DNA of 64,000 bases from Artocarpus heterophyllus (lineage: Eukaryota > Streptophyta > Magnoliopsida > Rosales > Moraceae): positions 17,850,809 through 17,914,808 of the forward strand of contig CM046345.1 in NCBI GenBank assembly GCA_025403435.1, in the 5' to 3' direction. Of this stretch, positions 11,220 to 22,835 are shown in pieces. The translations under genes and the position numbers were made by a program. Position 1 is the first letter of the stretch, and each line of letters opens with the position of its first letter. Below the pieces are notes generated by a model. That model made no database searches and was not told where the DNA came from. It saw nothing but the letters and a program-made list of their open reading frames with translations.

Positions 11220-12290
11220 ATTGAAAAGAAAAGCTACAACAAAGGCGGTTGCAAAAAAGAAACAAAGAAGAAGAAGTCTAACATCAGTGAAGTGGATGTG
11301 AATGGTTTTGACAAAACTCTTCCCCCAAAGGCAACTGATACTGTGAATCTGCCTCCACCTCTAACTTTTGACATTTAGCCCCTACATTAAAAAAGGGGAA
11401 GGCAACCAAAGTCGATCCCTCTCAAGCAGACGAGTCCAACGTTGGGGAAATAGATGAAAAGACACTCGACGTGCCAAAGCATGCAAGCATTTTACAAGAT
11501 AAGGAGTTAGCTTTCAGGGCTACAAAGAGTTTCAATTTTTCTAACCACAAAATGAAGTTTGGGAGAAAGTCTCTTTCTTGCCTTCGTAATGAGTCTGGGA
11601 TACTCTTTTAACAACAAAATCAAGTTTGGGAGAAAGTCTCTTTCTTGGGTTCGTAAAATTTAAACATGTCCCGTTTTGATCCAAATTATACCTTCGGTAA
11701 AATAATAACCTTGTACCTCATAGGTGTTCTAAATGTATAACATTTTTGCAAATAAGGCCGAGTTCAAGTTCGATAGACTCATTACTTTTATCAAAGAGCT
11801 GAATGAGCAAGCCAAGAATTCCAAAAAAAAAAAAAGAGAATGCCGAGACAGACAAGGAAAAAGTGTTAAAGGAGATGAATGATGCCATTACTGCACTGGC
11901 TTCAGCAAATGAAAAGATCATCAATATATGTAGCAACCTCCACTTAAAAGAGTCCGAACTCGAGCAAGCAAAAAAGGAAGCAGAGGAAAAGGCCGACGAA
12001 GCTACCGTGATTAAGGAACAGCTCCTCGATGTCCACATCGAGTCAACCATTAAATTGAACTACTTAAAGAGTTTAAATAGCATGAGGGTAGAGGCTGGGA
12101 CGTCAATGTTGAGATTGGAAAGCTAGAACCTTCTTGCCCTAGATGCTGGCTCTGATAACAAGGTTGAGGGGTCTAAAGCTGACAAAACGACCCCCAAAGC
12201 TATCGAGAATGAAACTATAGAAACAAACAAGGGGACCACCAGCTAGACCCCAGTCAGCGAGAGTTCTTTTGGTCCTGTGAAATAATCAAC
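11220..12290 (+). pseudogene. Antisense ORF (aORF) of the Tat-lineage element, coiled-coil protein remnant
   Basis: This coding-like stretch runs opposite to pol, between pol and the expected 3' LTR. Its longest open part, 11803-12126 (107 codons), is rich in Lys and Glu with heptad-like spacing typical of a coiled coil. It is followed by a poly-T tract at about 12301-12318 and an AATAAA signal near 12371. Upstream, 11220-11700 has more Lys/Glu-rich coding-like sequence broken by stops. Antisense ORFs in this position are known in Tat elements; their function is unsettled. This copy is broken. Confidence 0.6.
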
Positions 12291-12599
12291 ATTGCATCCC
12301 TTTTTTTTTTTTTTTTTTGTCACTGCTATGAACTTTGTTGTCTCTATAATCTTCTATGAACTTCTTTTCAATAAAATTTGAATTTTTTTGTCAAGTGTTG
12401 GTCCCTCCTTCAAAGTTTTATTTTATTTGCAATGATAATTGAACATTGAGTTTGTAAATTATTCCTTGATCATGGTTGCAATCAATTCTAACAAAACTTG
12501 GTAATATTAGATCAAATCAAATAGTCAAGCTCAAAACTGTCCTATATAGCAATCAAGGCTGAGTACACTGGTTTTAATACCTCACCTGTTGTAGTAAAT

Positions 12600-13200
12600 A
12601 GACAAATATTATGAATCGAACCAAACGCCGATGAGACTAATCCATGAAAATTGCTAGGCCATGAGGACAGCTTGTTGAATCGAATTCTAGATGTGTAAAT
12701 GAAATCCAATATTAATGAGATATTGACCCATGAATATGGCAAGTTGAATCATACACTAGATGAGTAAATCAAATCTAGTGTTGGTAAGATTGAGCCTTGA
12801 AAATGGCTAAGCCATAAAGATGACAAATCAAGTCGAACACTAGATGAGTGGATCGAATCTAGTGTCGTTAAGATTGAGCGATAAAAATGGCTGCCATGAA
12901 GATGGCAAATCAAGTTAAACATTGGAAATTGGATCGAATCTAGTGTCGATGAGATTAAGCCATGAAAATGGCTAAGCCATAAAGATGGCAAATCGATTCG
13001 ACCACTGGATGAGTGGATCAAACCTAGTGTTGATGAGATTAAGCCATAAAGATGGCAAATTGAGTTGAATGCTAGATCAGTAGATCAAATCCAGTATTAT
13101 ATAAGATAAATCCATGAAGATGGCAAACCAAGTCAAACACTAGGTGAGTGGATCGAATCCAGTGTTGGTGAGATTAAGCCATGAAGATGGCAAATTAAGC
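12600..13200. repeat. Tandem repeat array in the 3' region of element E
   Basis: About seven degenerate units of 68-89 bp. Each has a core like GATGAGTGGATCGAATC, then TAGTGTTG, then AGATTAAGCCATGA and ATGGCAAA. Cores fall near 12686, 12754, 12843, 12926, 13007, 13074 and 13143. Short ORFs through this region only reflect the repeat. Hypervariable 3' tandem arrays are characteristic of Tat-lineage elements and can seed satellite DNA. Confidence 0.85.
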
Positions 13201-13489
13201 CATGAAAAGTCACATTGTAGTGGCTCATCAAGCAAAATGGTTGTTGTCATGATAACTCGCCTGTACTCGTTTATAAAACACGAGCTGCCTATATACCCAT
13301 GTGTAGGGATTAAGCTATATATAGTTCACCTTTACACATCTATCTTTACAACATTGGTAAAGGGATCATTCAACTATGATCAAGAATTACGTCGATGGAC
13401 AACCTACTGCTAAACGAGTCGAATGATCAAATGAGAAATCTTAAAATTTAAAGAAAATTGTTCATTTCAAATTATCAAAATAAAACTAA

Positions 13490-15224
13490 GTATAATACTT
13501 TTCAGATGATGAGCATTCCAACTCTTGCTGATGATGGAGCCATCGAGCTTTGCAAACTAGGGGTGAACAATGGGCGATTTTGTAGTTTTTGGGTGGGTGC
13601 GGGTCAGTTTTTTTAAATGGCGGGTTGGCGATTAACCAACCCACAAACTGCCCGTGGAATGGCAGGCAGTTTCGGTTTACAGGCGGGTGGGGCGGGTTGG
13701 GTCTATACTAATGTACAATATAATTTTTTGAGCTCTTTTTTATTAAAAAAAATGAAAAAAAAATTGTAGAAAATATAAAATAATAATGTATGAAGCATTC
13801 CCAACAACAACCAAGTTTGACGCCTAAAGACAATGACCATATTCATAACAAATTAAGAAACATAATCATTCATTGCAATAAGAAACATCAACTACAGATG
13901 AAGTGATGAACAAAGTTAAGAATTCTTGTTCTTCTATAAAACCTGTTCATTGGGTTCGACAATAACAAGATACTACAGATGAAATGATGAACAAAGTCAA
14001 GTGTTCTTTTTCTTTTTAAAGAGTGAGGAGTGGGGGAGGTTTAGATTAAGATTTTTTTTTTTTAAGAATTAGGCGGGTGGGTTCGGGTTGAACCCGCCCC
14101 CTAAAATTTAAAACCGTACCCATCCGCCAACATATATAGGCGGGCGGGTTGAACTCGGCAATGGGCGAGTTGAACCCGCAGAGTCCTTTTTTTTGGCCGG
14201 GCCGAGCGCGGGCGGCCGGCGATTGCAGGGTAGTTTTTGTGCACCCCTATTGTAAACCCCGCTGTGTATAACCTTCCTAATTTGATAGGGGCCTTCCTAG
14301 TTAGTAGCTAATTTTCTAGCATTTGCCACTCTCGTTTTTTGGAAGACCTTCCACAAAACAAGTTCCCCCCATGGAAAATCTCCTGATTTTACTTTGGGAT
14401 TGTAATATCTTGCAGCTATTTGCTAATAACATCTAAGGCGATACAAGGCATTCTCCCTTTTTTTATCGATCAGATCGAGCATATCCTTCAACATTTCATC
14501 ATTTGTTGTCTCGTTCAAAAGGGAGTAGTCAATGTGAAGATCTAGGGTGACTACTTTGGCTGGAATCACCACTTTCGTGGTATAAACAAGAGAAAATAGG
14601 GATTCATTGGTTGCTCATCTTGGAGTCGTGCGATAGGCCTGCAACACCACCAGGAGTTCTTCAACCCAACGACCTTTCCTTGCTTCCAGCTTTTGCTTTA
14701 AATTTGTAACGGTCGATTTGTTTGTTGCCTTGGCCTATTTGTTTCCCTATGGATACCTGGGTGTTGAGATGCCCTCCAATCTTGGCAAATTTTTTCAAAA
14801 GAAGTAGAGATAAACTAAGAGCCATTATCAATGCAATCTACCTGGGTACTCTAAATCGATAGATGATATTTCTCTAGATGAATCGTTCAACATCTCGTTC
14901 TTTAATATCTACAAAGACTTTAGCTTCGACCCACTTAGAGAAGTAATAAGTAAGAATGAGCAGATACTTTACCTGCCTAGGGGTTGGCAGAAGCGATTCG
15001 ACCATGTCCATTGAATATTTCATAAATGGGTATGGAGAACTGATCGATGACAACCCTTCAGCAGGCTGGTGGATAAATGGTGCATGTCTCTGGCAACTAT
15101 CACATTTTCTGGCAAAAATATTTCAAGTCTTTTGCATAGTAGGCCAGTAATAAACTTGCCTTTTGATCGTGTTGTACAGAGATTGTCCTCCCGAATGATT
15201 GCCATATGAACCTTCATGAACTTC
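13490..15224 (-). pseudogene. Integrase remnant of element E, split by a DNA element
   Basis: Translating the minus strand piecewise gives the zinc-binding Cys pair and the retroviral integrase core (a YSMD / WVEA-type core) at about 14800-15224. Towards 14260 comes the C-terminal part with PYQI-type wording, then the last codons beyond the inserted element, near 13490-13550. Stops and frameshifts are frequent. Integrase would insert the element cDNA; this copy cannot be functional. Confidence 0.65.
13558..14249. mobile_element. hAT-type non-autonomous DNA element
   Basis: 692 bp beginning TAGGGGTGAACAA and ending TTGTGCACCCCTA, an imperfect terminal inverted repeat. It is flanked by 8-bp duplications TTGCAAAC (13550-13557) and TTGTAAAC (14250-14257) with one mismatch. 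GC-rich subterminal repeats such as GCGGGTGGGTTCGGGTTGAAC appear near both ends and contrast with the AT-rich surroundings. There is no transposase ORF. TIR sequence and 8-bp target site fit the hAT superfamily. Confidence 0.85.
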
Positions 15225-16163
15225 TCAAATCACTCGCTTGGTTTCATCCTTTCCTAGGCATCGGAGGTAAGGACCTGCAATCGACCATTTGTATAACTTT
15301 CTATCTATGAAGTAGTATTTTGTGTCTTGAACCTTGATCTCCGTTAACATTTTCTTGTCTTCTGGGAGCCACCCTTCGCTTATGTATGTTTCAATTGGGG
15401 TCCTCCAGTCATATCTAGGATCGAAACATTGAACTTCTCTTGTCCTTTTAATGTTGAGCTGCTCGATGAATCCAAGCAAAATGACTTTCTTTTCTTTTAC
15501 TTCAATTAATGACCTAAGATTGACTAGTGCGTCAGCTCTTGAGTTGGACTCACGTGGCACATGCTTTACTTCGAACCAATCAAACTGATGCTTTAGCTTA
15601 TCAACAATCTCCAAATAAGAGATCATCTTGTCGTCCCTAGCTTCATACTCTCCGGTTACCTGGTTGACTACCAATGTTGAATCGCTTTCTACTATGAGTT
15701 CGATAGCCCCTAGTGTCTTGGCCAATCTATGTCTGGCGATCATAGCTTCATACTTCCCTTCCTTAGTAGTTGCTTTGAACTTAACCTAAAGCTCTACTTG
15801 ATTTCCTCGTTGGTCGGTGATCATAGCAAGACTTTGAATCCTGAGCCTCTCGTTGCTAGCACTATCCACCTGCATGGTCCACATCTTCGGCTCCTTATCA
15901 TTAGGCTCATATGTTAGTTTTGCGACAAAATCTGCCAATACTTGTGCCTTCAACGCAGTTCTTAGTTTGTACTAGATATCAAACTCAGTGAGTTTGACAG
16001 CCATTTCGTCAATCTTCTCGAGACGTTTGGCTTGTGCAAAATAGCTCGCATCGGGTATAACGAGAGAACGATAATGGTGTGGCCTTGAAAGTATGGTCGT
16101 ATGTTGGCATACAAAAGTGACGAGTGCGAGCACAAGCTTTTCAATAACGGAGTACCTTGTTTC
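15225..16163 (-). pseudogene. RNase H region (end of RT-RNase H plus second RNase H) of element E
   Basis: 15225-15743 is open for 172 codons. It carries the second RNase H, with a VESDSTLVVNQVTGEY segment and HVPRESNSRADAL near its end, and then the linker to integrase. Upstream, 15744-16163 encodes the end of the first RNase H in two frames (YSVIEKLVLALVT, then LTKWAVKLTEFDI after a shift). The chain continues across the solo LTR into 17405 onward. Two RNase H domains in series are typical of Tat elements. Confidence 0.8.
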
Positions 16164-17404
16164 TGTAATGACCCTCCTTACATAGCCGTTACTCAACTCA
16201 AACATGAGTATGAACTTAAACATACTTACGAATAAAGTAGAGAAATTTCAAAATAATTTTTTTTTAATGGATTCTCGCTATGGAATCTTTGACATAAAAC
16301 CTTAAAGGAAATAATAATTGTTTCCCAAAACTTAATAACAAATGAATTCTTGATGATAAAGAATTTCCAACATAAAACCTTGAAGGAAATATTAATCATT
16401 TCTCTAATTTAATTTGGTAAGTTTAACATAGTAACATTAATTTCTGATAACGTGATAATAACACAAAGATAACAATCATGTTTTAGCGTAATCATCTTTT
16501 GCAAAACATAATCTTTGCATACTTTATAACATTAATCTCTCAAAACATGAAACAATGAAATTCTTTTAAAACCTTTCTTTTAAACATAAAGATAAAGATT
16601 TAAGAATTACTTTCCTCAAAACATTCTTCAATTCAAATATAGTTAATTAAAAAACAATACTAAATTAAATGATGGAATAAATCATACTAATACTCTTTAA
16701 AACTCCCTTAAAGAAATTATTTATACATATGTTACTTTAGTTCAGTATCTTAAAAATAACATATTGATTTCTTAAAAGTTAACTCTTTCAAAACTTATCA
16801 TAAATATTAATTACTTGGTACTCGTTCATTTAAAACCAACATAATAATGATAATTTTGAACCATATTCATTTAAACTTTTATAAAAATAAATTCATCAAA
16901 CATATTCATAAAAATCATTACTTAATTTAGCGTAAAACTCATATAAGCATTTTTTTATTAAAAATAATCATATAACTTTCTCACTTGGAAACTTGGCACA
17001 TTTGTTGCATTGTCTATTGCAACATTTTTAAACCTTGAAATCCTCTAAACAAAGGTTGCATAATCACAATCTCGGTTTTTAAAACATAATCACGAAATTT
17101 ATTTATTCGTATGCACATAATTTTCGTAAAGTATACACATACGTAATTTCATAAAATAAAACATGCATAAGTTCATAAAATAATATTATGGAAATATTAC
17201 ATTATTACATGTTCCATAAATAAAGCACGTAATTTTGTGCATTCACAACAATATTTATTTTTAAGGTCTTATAGCTATTAGGACCTTCAAACTGCATGTT
17301 AATAAATTCTAAACTTATACTTTCTCAAGCATTTAGTTGAGTAATTATGAAAAAATCCTTAATTAATTATACTTATTAATTTCTAGATTTTTTCAATCAT
17401 TACA
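16164..17404 (-). repeat. Solo LTR inserted in the RT/RNase H of element E
   Basis: 1241 bp with ends TGTAATGACC...TCATTACA. Flanks are GTTTC (16159-16163) and GTTTT (17405-17409), a 5-bp target duplication with one substitution. Removing it joins SHKLLDA to TRYSVIEKL, so the RNase H frame reads across. No primer site or interior is present, so it is a solo LTR left by LTR-LTR recombination. It shares its termini and AT-rich texture with the insertion at 51635-55705. Confidence 0.88.
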
Positions 17405-18740
17405 GTTTTTGCATCAAGTAATTTATGACTCATGAAGAACATCGGGTTTTGGATCGAGTCTTCCTCCCTAACGAGTGTAGAACTGACAGCTGTTTCTGAA
17501 ACTGCCAAGTAAAGATACAGTGGCCCTCCATCCTTTGGTTTCAACAAGATTGGCAGAGTAAAGAGGTACTTTTTTAAGTAGAGGAAGGCCTTCAAATTCA
17601 CGTTCTTCTTTAGTAGCTGAAAGAATGGCAAGCACTTATTTGATGAACGAGTTATAAATTGGCTAATAGTAGTGACTCTCCCAATCAACTTTTGAATTTC
17701 TCGCTTGCTTCGTGGTGATGGCATAACTTGGAAAGCTTTGATTCGATCAGGATTCACCTTGATCCCCTTCTTCATCACAAGGTACCCAAGGAAAATTTCG
17801 CTGGTGAACCCAAAAGTACACTTCTTAGGGTTTAGGGTTTAACTTCATGTTATACTGATTGAAGCATTCTTGTAAATGTTGCATATAAAGATGATCCTGT
17901 AATGATTCGACCAACATATCATCAATGTATACTATTATATTCTTACTGATTTGCTCCTTAAACATCATATTGATGAGTCTCTAATAGGTGGCACTAGCAT
18001 TCTTCAACCTAAACGACATGACTTTGAAGCAAAAAATGTTGTGCTCCTTAATGAAGGCAGTTTTTTCTTGATCTTTTGGATGCAATATAATCTAACTATA
18101 GCCAGAGAAGGTATTGAAAAATCTTAGGACTTCATAACCACTGGTTGCATTGATGAGATAATCAATGTAAGGTAGTGGGTAGCTGTATTTGGGGCAGGCT
18201 TTATTTAAGTTGATAAAGTCCATGCACATTCGCCATTCCCATTTTTTCCTTACTATCATGACATTTGTGAGCCAATCTAGGTATTTAACTGGTCGGATGA
18301 ATTCTACTTCTAACAAATGCCTAAACTCTTTTTTCACTATATTATTCCACTTGATCCCCAGTCTTCTCTATTTTTGTGGCACGGGTCGATGGTTTGGGTC
18401 AACGTTGAGTTGGTGAGTAATGAAACTTGGGTCAATCATAGGTGTATCTACATGAAACTATATGAAATAATCTTTATTAGCCTTTAAGAATTCCTCTATA
18501 GTAGTTTTTACCTCTGGATCGAGTTGTGAGCTGACGTTTACTGTCCGTCGCTTATCTTTGGGGTCAATTTGCACTTCATCTAGTTGTTCGAGCACTAGCT
18601 CGCCTCGCTCTTGAGTGCTTAACCCTCTTGATGAGCTAGTTTACGGTTACTATAAAGTCGGCTTCTTTTTCTTCATAGCTGTCAAATATTAGCCCCTGGC
18701 TTCGTCTTGGCTCCTTTGAATTTCTCTTATCACATGCTTT
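17405..18740 (-). pseudogene. Reverse transcriptase remnant of element E
   Basis: 18092-18337 encodes the palm start, with a CMDFINLNKACPKYSYPLP segment and ATSGYEVL...FSGY, diagnostic of Ty3/gypsy RT of the Athila/Tat branch. 17405-17778 encodes the connection and the start of RNase H (IQKLIGRVTTISQFITRSS ... FFMSHKLLDA). Between them (17780-18090) the coding sequence is recognisable but frameshifted. Not functional. Confidence 0.85.
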
Positions 18741-18754
18741 GTTAGGAAGTGGAT

Positions 18755-19387
18755 TTATTGATAGTAAGTAGATGGGACTGCTTTCGTCAAATGTATCCAT
18801 GGCCTTTCTAGGATCATGTTATATCCCGAAGGGCAATCCATGACAAGGAAATTTGTCATCTTATTCTCTCCGGTGGCATATACTACCAACTTGATTCTCG
18901 TCAGAGCCATGGTGGCCTCTCCATTGAATTCGACCAATGTGGTGTTCGATTTCTCTATCTTTTTCTCGTTGATTTCCATTTCTCTAAATGTTGAGAAAAA
19001 TAAAATGTCCACCAAGCTCCTATTGTCAATGAGTATCCTCTTAATTTTACAGTTTATGACATTAAGTTTGATCACTAGAGGATCATCATATGGCCTATCG
19101 AGCCCTAACACTTCATTACTATGGAATGAAATAGAGTTCTCTCCATATTCCTCTACCGCTAAGCTAGTAGTTGCTTGACTTGCCCTCTTCTGATGGGCCT
19201 TCGTCTGGTTGGCAGAGTCTCTGTTGTAAATAGAGCCTCCATAAATGGCTCCAATTACCTTCCTAATTGGCAGTGGCATTGGAGTCTTCTCTTGGGCTCG
19301 TCTGTTCTTTTGTCCACTCTGTTCACGGTCCAACCCATATGATTGTCTCCCTTGTTCTAAAAAAAACTCCTTCGAATAGCCTTTCAT
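18755..19387 (-). pseudogene. Protease region of element E
   Basis: 210 codons ending in a retropepsin-like domain. The active-site stretch reads ILIDNRSLVDILF, where related elements have Asp-Asn-Gly-Ser-Ser; the Gly is replaced by Arg here. The downstream YNMILERPWIH matches the conserved YNxILGRPWLH of the family with Gly changed to Glu. Both changes predict an inactive protease. Confidence 0.75.
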
Positions 19388-19439
19388 TAGTAATTTTGTG
19401 ATCTTCGACTGTAGAGCTTTATAATTGATTGTAAGGTGA

Positions 19440-20960
19440 CAAGTGTCTAGGTGGAATTCACTGTACTTTGCCTGGTTCTAGGACTAGCTTGGGCCATTTT
19501 GCCTAGCCACCTGACACAGTCCTTCCCTTCGAGCTGTGCGATCAATTCAATTGGGGAGATATTTAAGGCATAACTTGGTAGAGATAGGGGCCTAATTTCC
19601 CCTTGTAGTTTCCATTTGTCTTTTTCCTTCATTCTCTTCTTAGAGGTGTTCTAGTTTGTCCTCTTTATTCTGGTCATGCCTTGGGTTGTCTTTCTACCCT
19701 TCTGTTTTGTTCTCTATTCCTCGTGAGTTCTTGCTTGAATTGCTCATTTTCTTCTTTGACATTAATCCACCCCTCGGCCTTGTTCAAGGCCTCTTGGATC
19801 GTTTGCGGGTATTTTGAGCAAATGCTATTTTTGAATGAGGACTTATGCAACAACTCTTTCTTGAAAGCTTCCCAAGCCATTCCATCTTCTAAGTTTGAAA
19901 TCTCTAAAATTGCTTTAGTAAATCTCTTAATATAAGCCCGTAATGACTCACTTGGGCTCTAAATCACTGACCAAAGGTCCTTGGTCGTCTTGCCTATTTT
20001 AATGTGCATGGAATAGGCTTTGACGAAGGAATCTACTAACTCCTCAAAGATATCGATTGTTCTCGCAGAAAAATTACTGAACCATTAGAGGGCTAGTCCT
20101 TATAAACTCTATGCAAACAACTTGCACATCATTTGATCTAATATCAAGTCTGGAATGTTCGTCGCACTAACCACATTCTTGTAGTAGAAGAGGTGATCTT
20201 TTGGGAATACGAGATTCTTGTACTTTGGTGGGATGACAGAAGTAATCCTTCTAGTGAAAGGGGTTTTGCTTGTGTTCTTTGAAATGTCATTGGATGCCGA
20301 CGTCTTGCTCGTAGCCTTGGTCACTTTCTAGTTGACCTTTTCCTTGACTAGCTTGGTATTTTGATTGAGCATGTCTCGCATCATTTGTTGGATGATCTCT
20401 ACAGTTAATAAGGCTAGGACTGGGATAGCTTCTATACGTGTTGTCTGCTTGATCCTTTTGTTTTAGTTGTTTGGCTGCTTAGGGCTTTTCTTTGCTTACG
20501 CCCTATGGAGCGTTCATAGCTGCTGTAATCGCTAGCACCTCTAGCGTCACTATAGTCATTGCTGTCGTAGTTGCCTCTATAGGTGCCAGCGTTGTGTACA
20601 ATGGTTGCATCCTTCCAACGGAACTACAGAAGAGTTGTTATATGGTTGGTGGTGGAGTTTGGTACTACCACTGTGTAGCCGTCATGGTCGGGACTGTCGA
20701 GTGCCCGAAATAGGGATAATGGTATGAATATGCTGAGAGTTGGGTGTTCTAGTAGCTGATTTGGCTCCTAAGAGCATTCTTTTCACTACTGAGTTATTCA
20801 AGGTGCTTGTCACACTTTTAGGAGCGCGTTGTCTGTTCATTAAGCAGCTTCTTTAGTGTCTCTAGCTCCATAGCAAGAACTTTGATATACTCATCTCCTT
20901 GAGATGCAGTTTGTGCATCTTCATTCCATTCTTCATGTGCATTCTGGTTATCAATACTGT
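19440..20960 (-). pseudogene. Gag remnant of element E
   Basis: Fragmented frames (19447-19632, 19674-19880, 20109-20324) give Gag-type text such as AWEAFKKELLHKSSF and IQEALNKAEGWI, followed by a basic Arg/Gln/Glu-rich tail. Stops are frequent and no intact zinc knuckle was found. Gag would form the particle and bind the genomic RNA. Confidence 0.65.
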
Positions 20961-21042
20961 CTGTCATGTTTGATGTTGAAGCTTTCTAAATTCTCAAGTT
21001 GGCAATTTGAAGGCCGCATAATGGGCACCAAACTTTGGACGT

Positions 21043-21858
21043 TGGATCTATAATTAAATATAAACAGATTAAAACATAATTCAATATTTGCTATTTACAA
21101 AATTGGGCCCTCAAATCATTGTTGTTAGGATCTATGAAACTCCATGAATGAGACTAGATTAATTATAAACAAAAGTTAGATTAGAGCTATAGAATAAGTA
21201 AATGATGTAATAAAAGTAAATGATACCACACGTAGGATTTATAGTAGTTCACTCTTAATGAGAGATATGTCCACTGTTCTTGATTATGATGAATAAGTTG
21301 ATACAGATTACAAAGTATTGAGAGTTTTGATATAAAATAAAGCACTAAGAGATTTCTATAGAGTTTCGGTTAGGTCCTCCCCTTCTCGGTGGGAATTCTA
21401 CCCCTATTTATAAAGAGCACTCATGAGATCATGGCTCCAATCCGATAGAAGGAGTGGGCACAATAATGCTTGTAATATTGGGACACGCGTTGATCTCTAA
21501 CTGGGCATAAACATCGGACTTCTCCTCAGGTTCCACTTCGTGGCTCAATGAGTATCTTCTTATGACTGCCAAAATCACATCGTCGATTCCAACGAACGAA
21601 CACTTTGCAAATATATGATTGTGAATGATGCATGAATCCATCCTAAGCGAGCTGAGTAGAAACTCTAATCGAATCAAAGACATTGAACCGATTGATGTCA
21701 TTAGTCGAACGAATAATAATGGGCTGGTGATCCTAATTTCAACAATTCGGCTTGAATCGTTTACTCTTTTCAGGCTCGATCTGTTTTGATCACAACCTAG
21801 ACTTCCCACGCTGAGCATCTGCTGAATGATTTGGGCCTAACCAAATCATACCCCAACA
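21043..21858 (-). repeat. 5' LTR of element E (edges approximate)
   Basis: The minus strand starts TGTTGGGGTATGATTTGG at 21858 and runs to about 21043. After a gap of about 10 bases follows a TTTGGTGCCCATTATGCGG stretch that looks like the primer-binding region used by Tat elements. A TATA box lies inside. The inner edge is my best guess. Confidence 0.6.
21405..21412 (-). promoter_or_regulatory. TATA box in the LTR of element E
   Basis: The minus strand reads CTTTATAAATAGGGG, a standard plant TATA context, at a plausible U3 position of the LTR. It supports the minus orientation of the element. Confidence 0.55.
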
Positions 21859-22835
21859 AAAAATAGGACAAAGGTTGTTTTTTTACAACAACTTTTGCTT
21901 TTATAATTTAAATTTACTAAACTAACCTTAACAATAATATAAATTCTCAGTCTATCTATTTTTCCCATAACAAATTAAAATAAATAAAATAACATGTTAA
22001 AAAATAAATTAGAGTGATTTTTTTTATGAGTGCAAGAAATTGATAGTTTAAAAGAAAATTTTGTTTCAAGTTTAATAGCGGTTTGAGATAAAAAATTTAC
22101 TTTTAGTTTTTTATGTTATTTATTTTATACGTGGACATATAATTTATCTCGTGTAATAAAAGTTATTTGTTATTTTATAAATATATTAAATAATAAAAAT
22201 AAAATTACATTTGCATCATTTTAATGTATAAATATTATGTATGTTACCTTAACATTAGCATTAATTAAAAACTAAAACTATAAATATGCTTAATAAAATA
22301 TATCTATTTTTGTAATTATATATCTCTTTAATAATTTTGATACATAGTTTATCAATCTCCTGTAATTTTGCTTCTAATTCTCACACACATTTAAAAAAAA
22401 TTTACCAAATACCTACCTTCTTCGAATGTACGTAACACAGTACAACAAAAAAACAACATAGCACAGTAACGTCAAATTGGCCTTAAATGACCTACATAAT
22501 ATTTGAATCCCACTTAAAATCGGAGCACAAAAAAAAAAAAAAAAAAAAATCTCCCACTTAATGCCATCATGATTTCTAAAAATGTCCTTCACCGCACGAT
22601 CTTAATCCAACGGGTTCCCGTCTTGTGCTTACCAATGATACAAATTCCGGCGCGTACCGTAGAATAAGAAAATGAAAAAGATTAGAGACGAAAGAGAGAG
22701 AATTCAAGCGCCCTCGCATGGCGTTGGCGGGAAAATTGTGTTCTGTGTGAGAAATTCGTGTCCATCTCTTTGCTGCTGCTTCTTCTTCTTCTTCTTCTTC
22801 TTCTTCGTGTTTCAGAAGTTCGTCGGAGTGCGAAA
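21859..22835. other. Intergenic sequence upstream of MIS12
   Basis: AT-rich with an A-run at about 22531-22549. From about 22560 the base composition rises to ordinary promoter/5'UTR composition. It should hold the MIS12 promoter, but no single TATA box stands out. The probable 5'UTR contains a CTT repeat just before the start codon. Confidence 0.5.
22779..22806 (+). repeat. (TTC)n microsatellite in the MIS12 5'UTR
   Basis: About nine TTC units within 60 bases of the MIS12 start codon. CT/CTT-rich leaders are common in plant genes. It is a likely length polymorphism. Confidence 0.8.

Larger units (their letters stand above)
11220..21858 (-). mobile_element. Element E: decayed Tat-lineage Ty3/gypsy retrotransposon
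   Basis: On the minus strand the domain order is LTR (21043-21858), gag, protease, RT/RNase H, a second RNase H and integrase, then a 3' region with tandem repeats and an antisense coiled-coil ORF. The second (archaeal-type) RNase H, the repeat-rich 3' untranslated region and the antisense ORF downstream of integrase are marks of the Tat lineage (Ogre/Retand type). Every domain carries stops or frameshifts. A solo LTR (16164-17404) splits the RT/RNase H and a hAT-type element (13558-14249) splits the end of integrase. The 3' LTR was not found, so the low-coordinate end is approximate. Confidence 0.85.
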
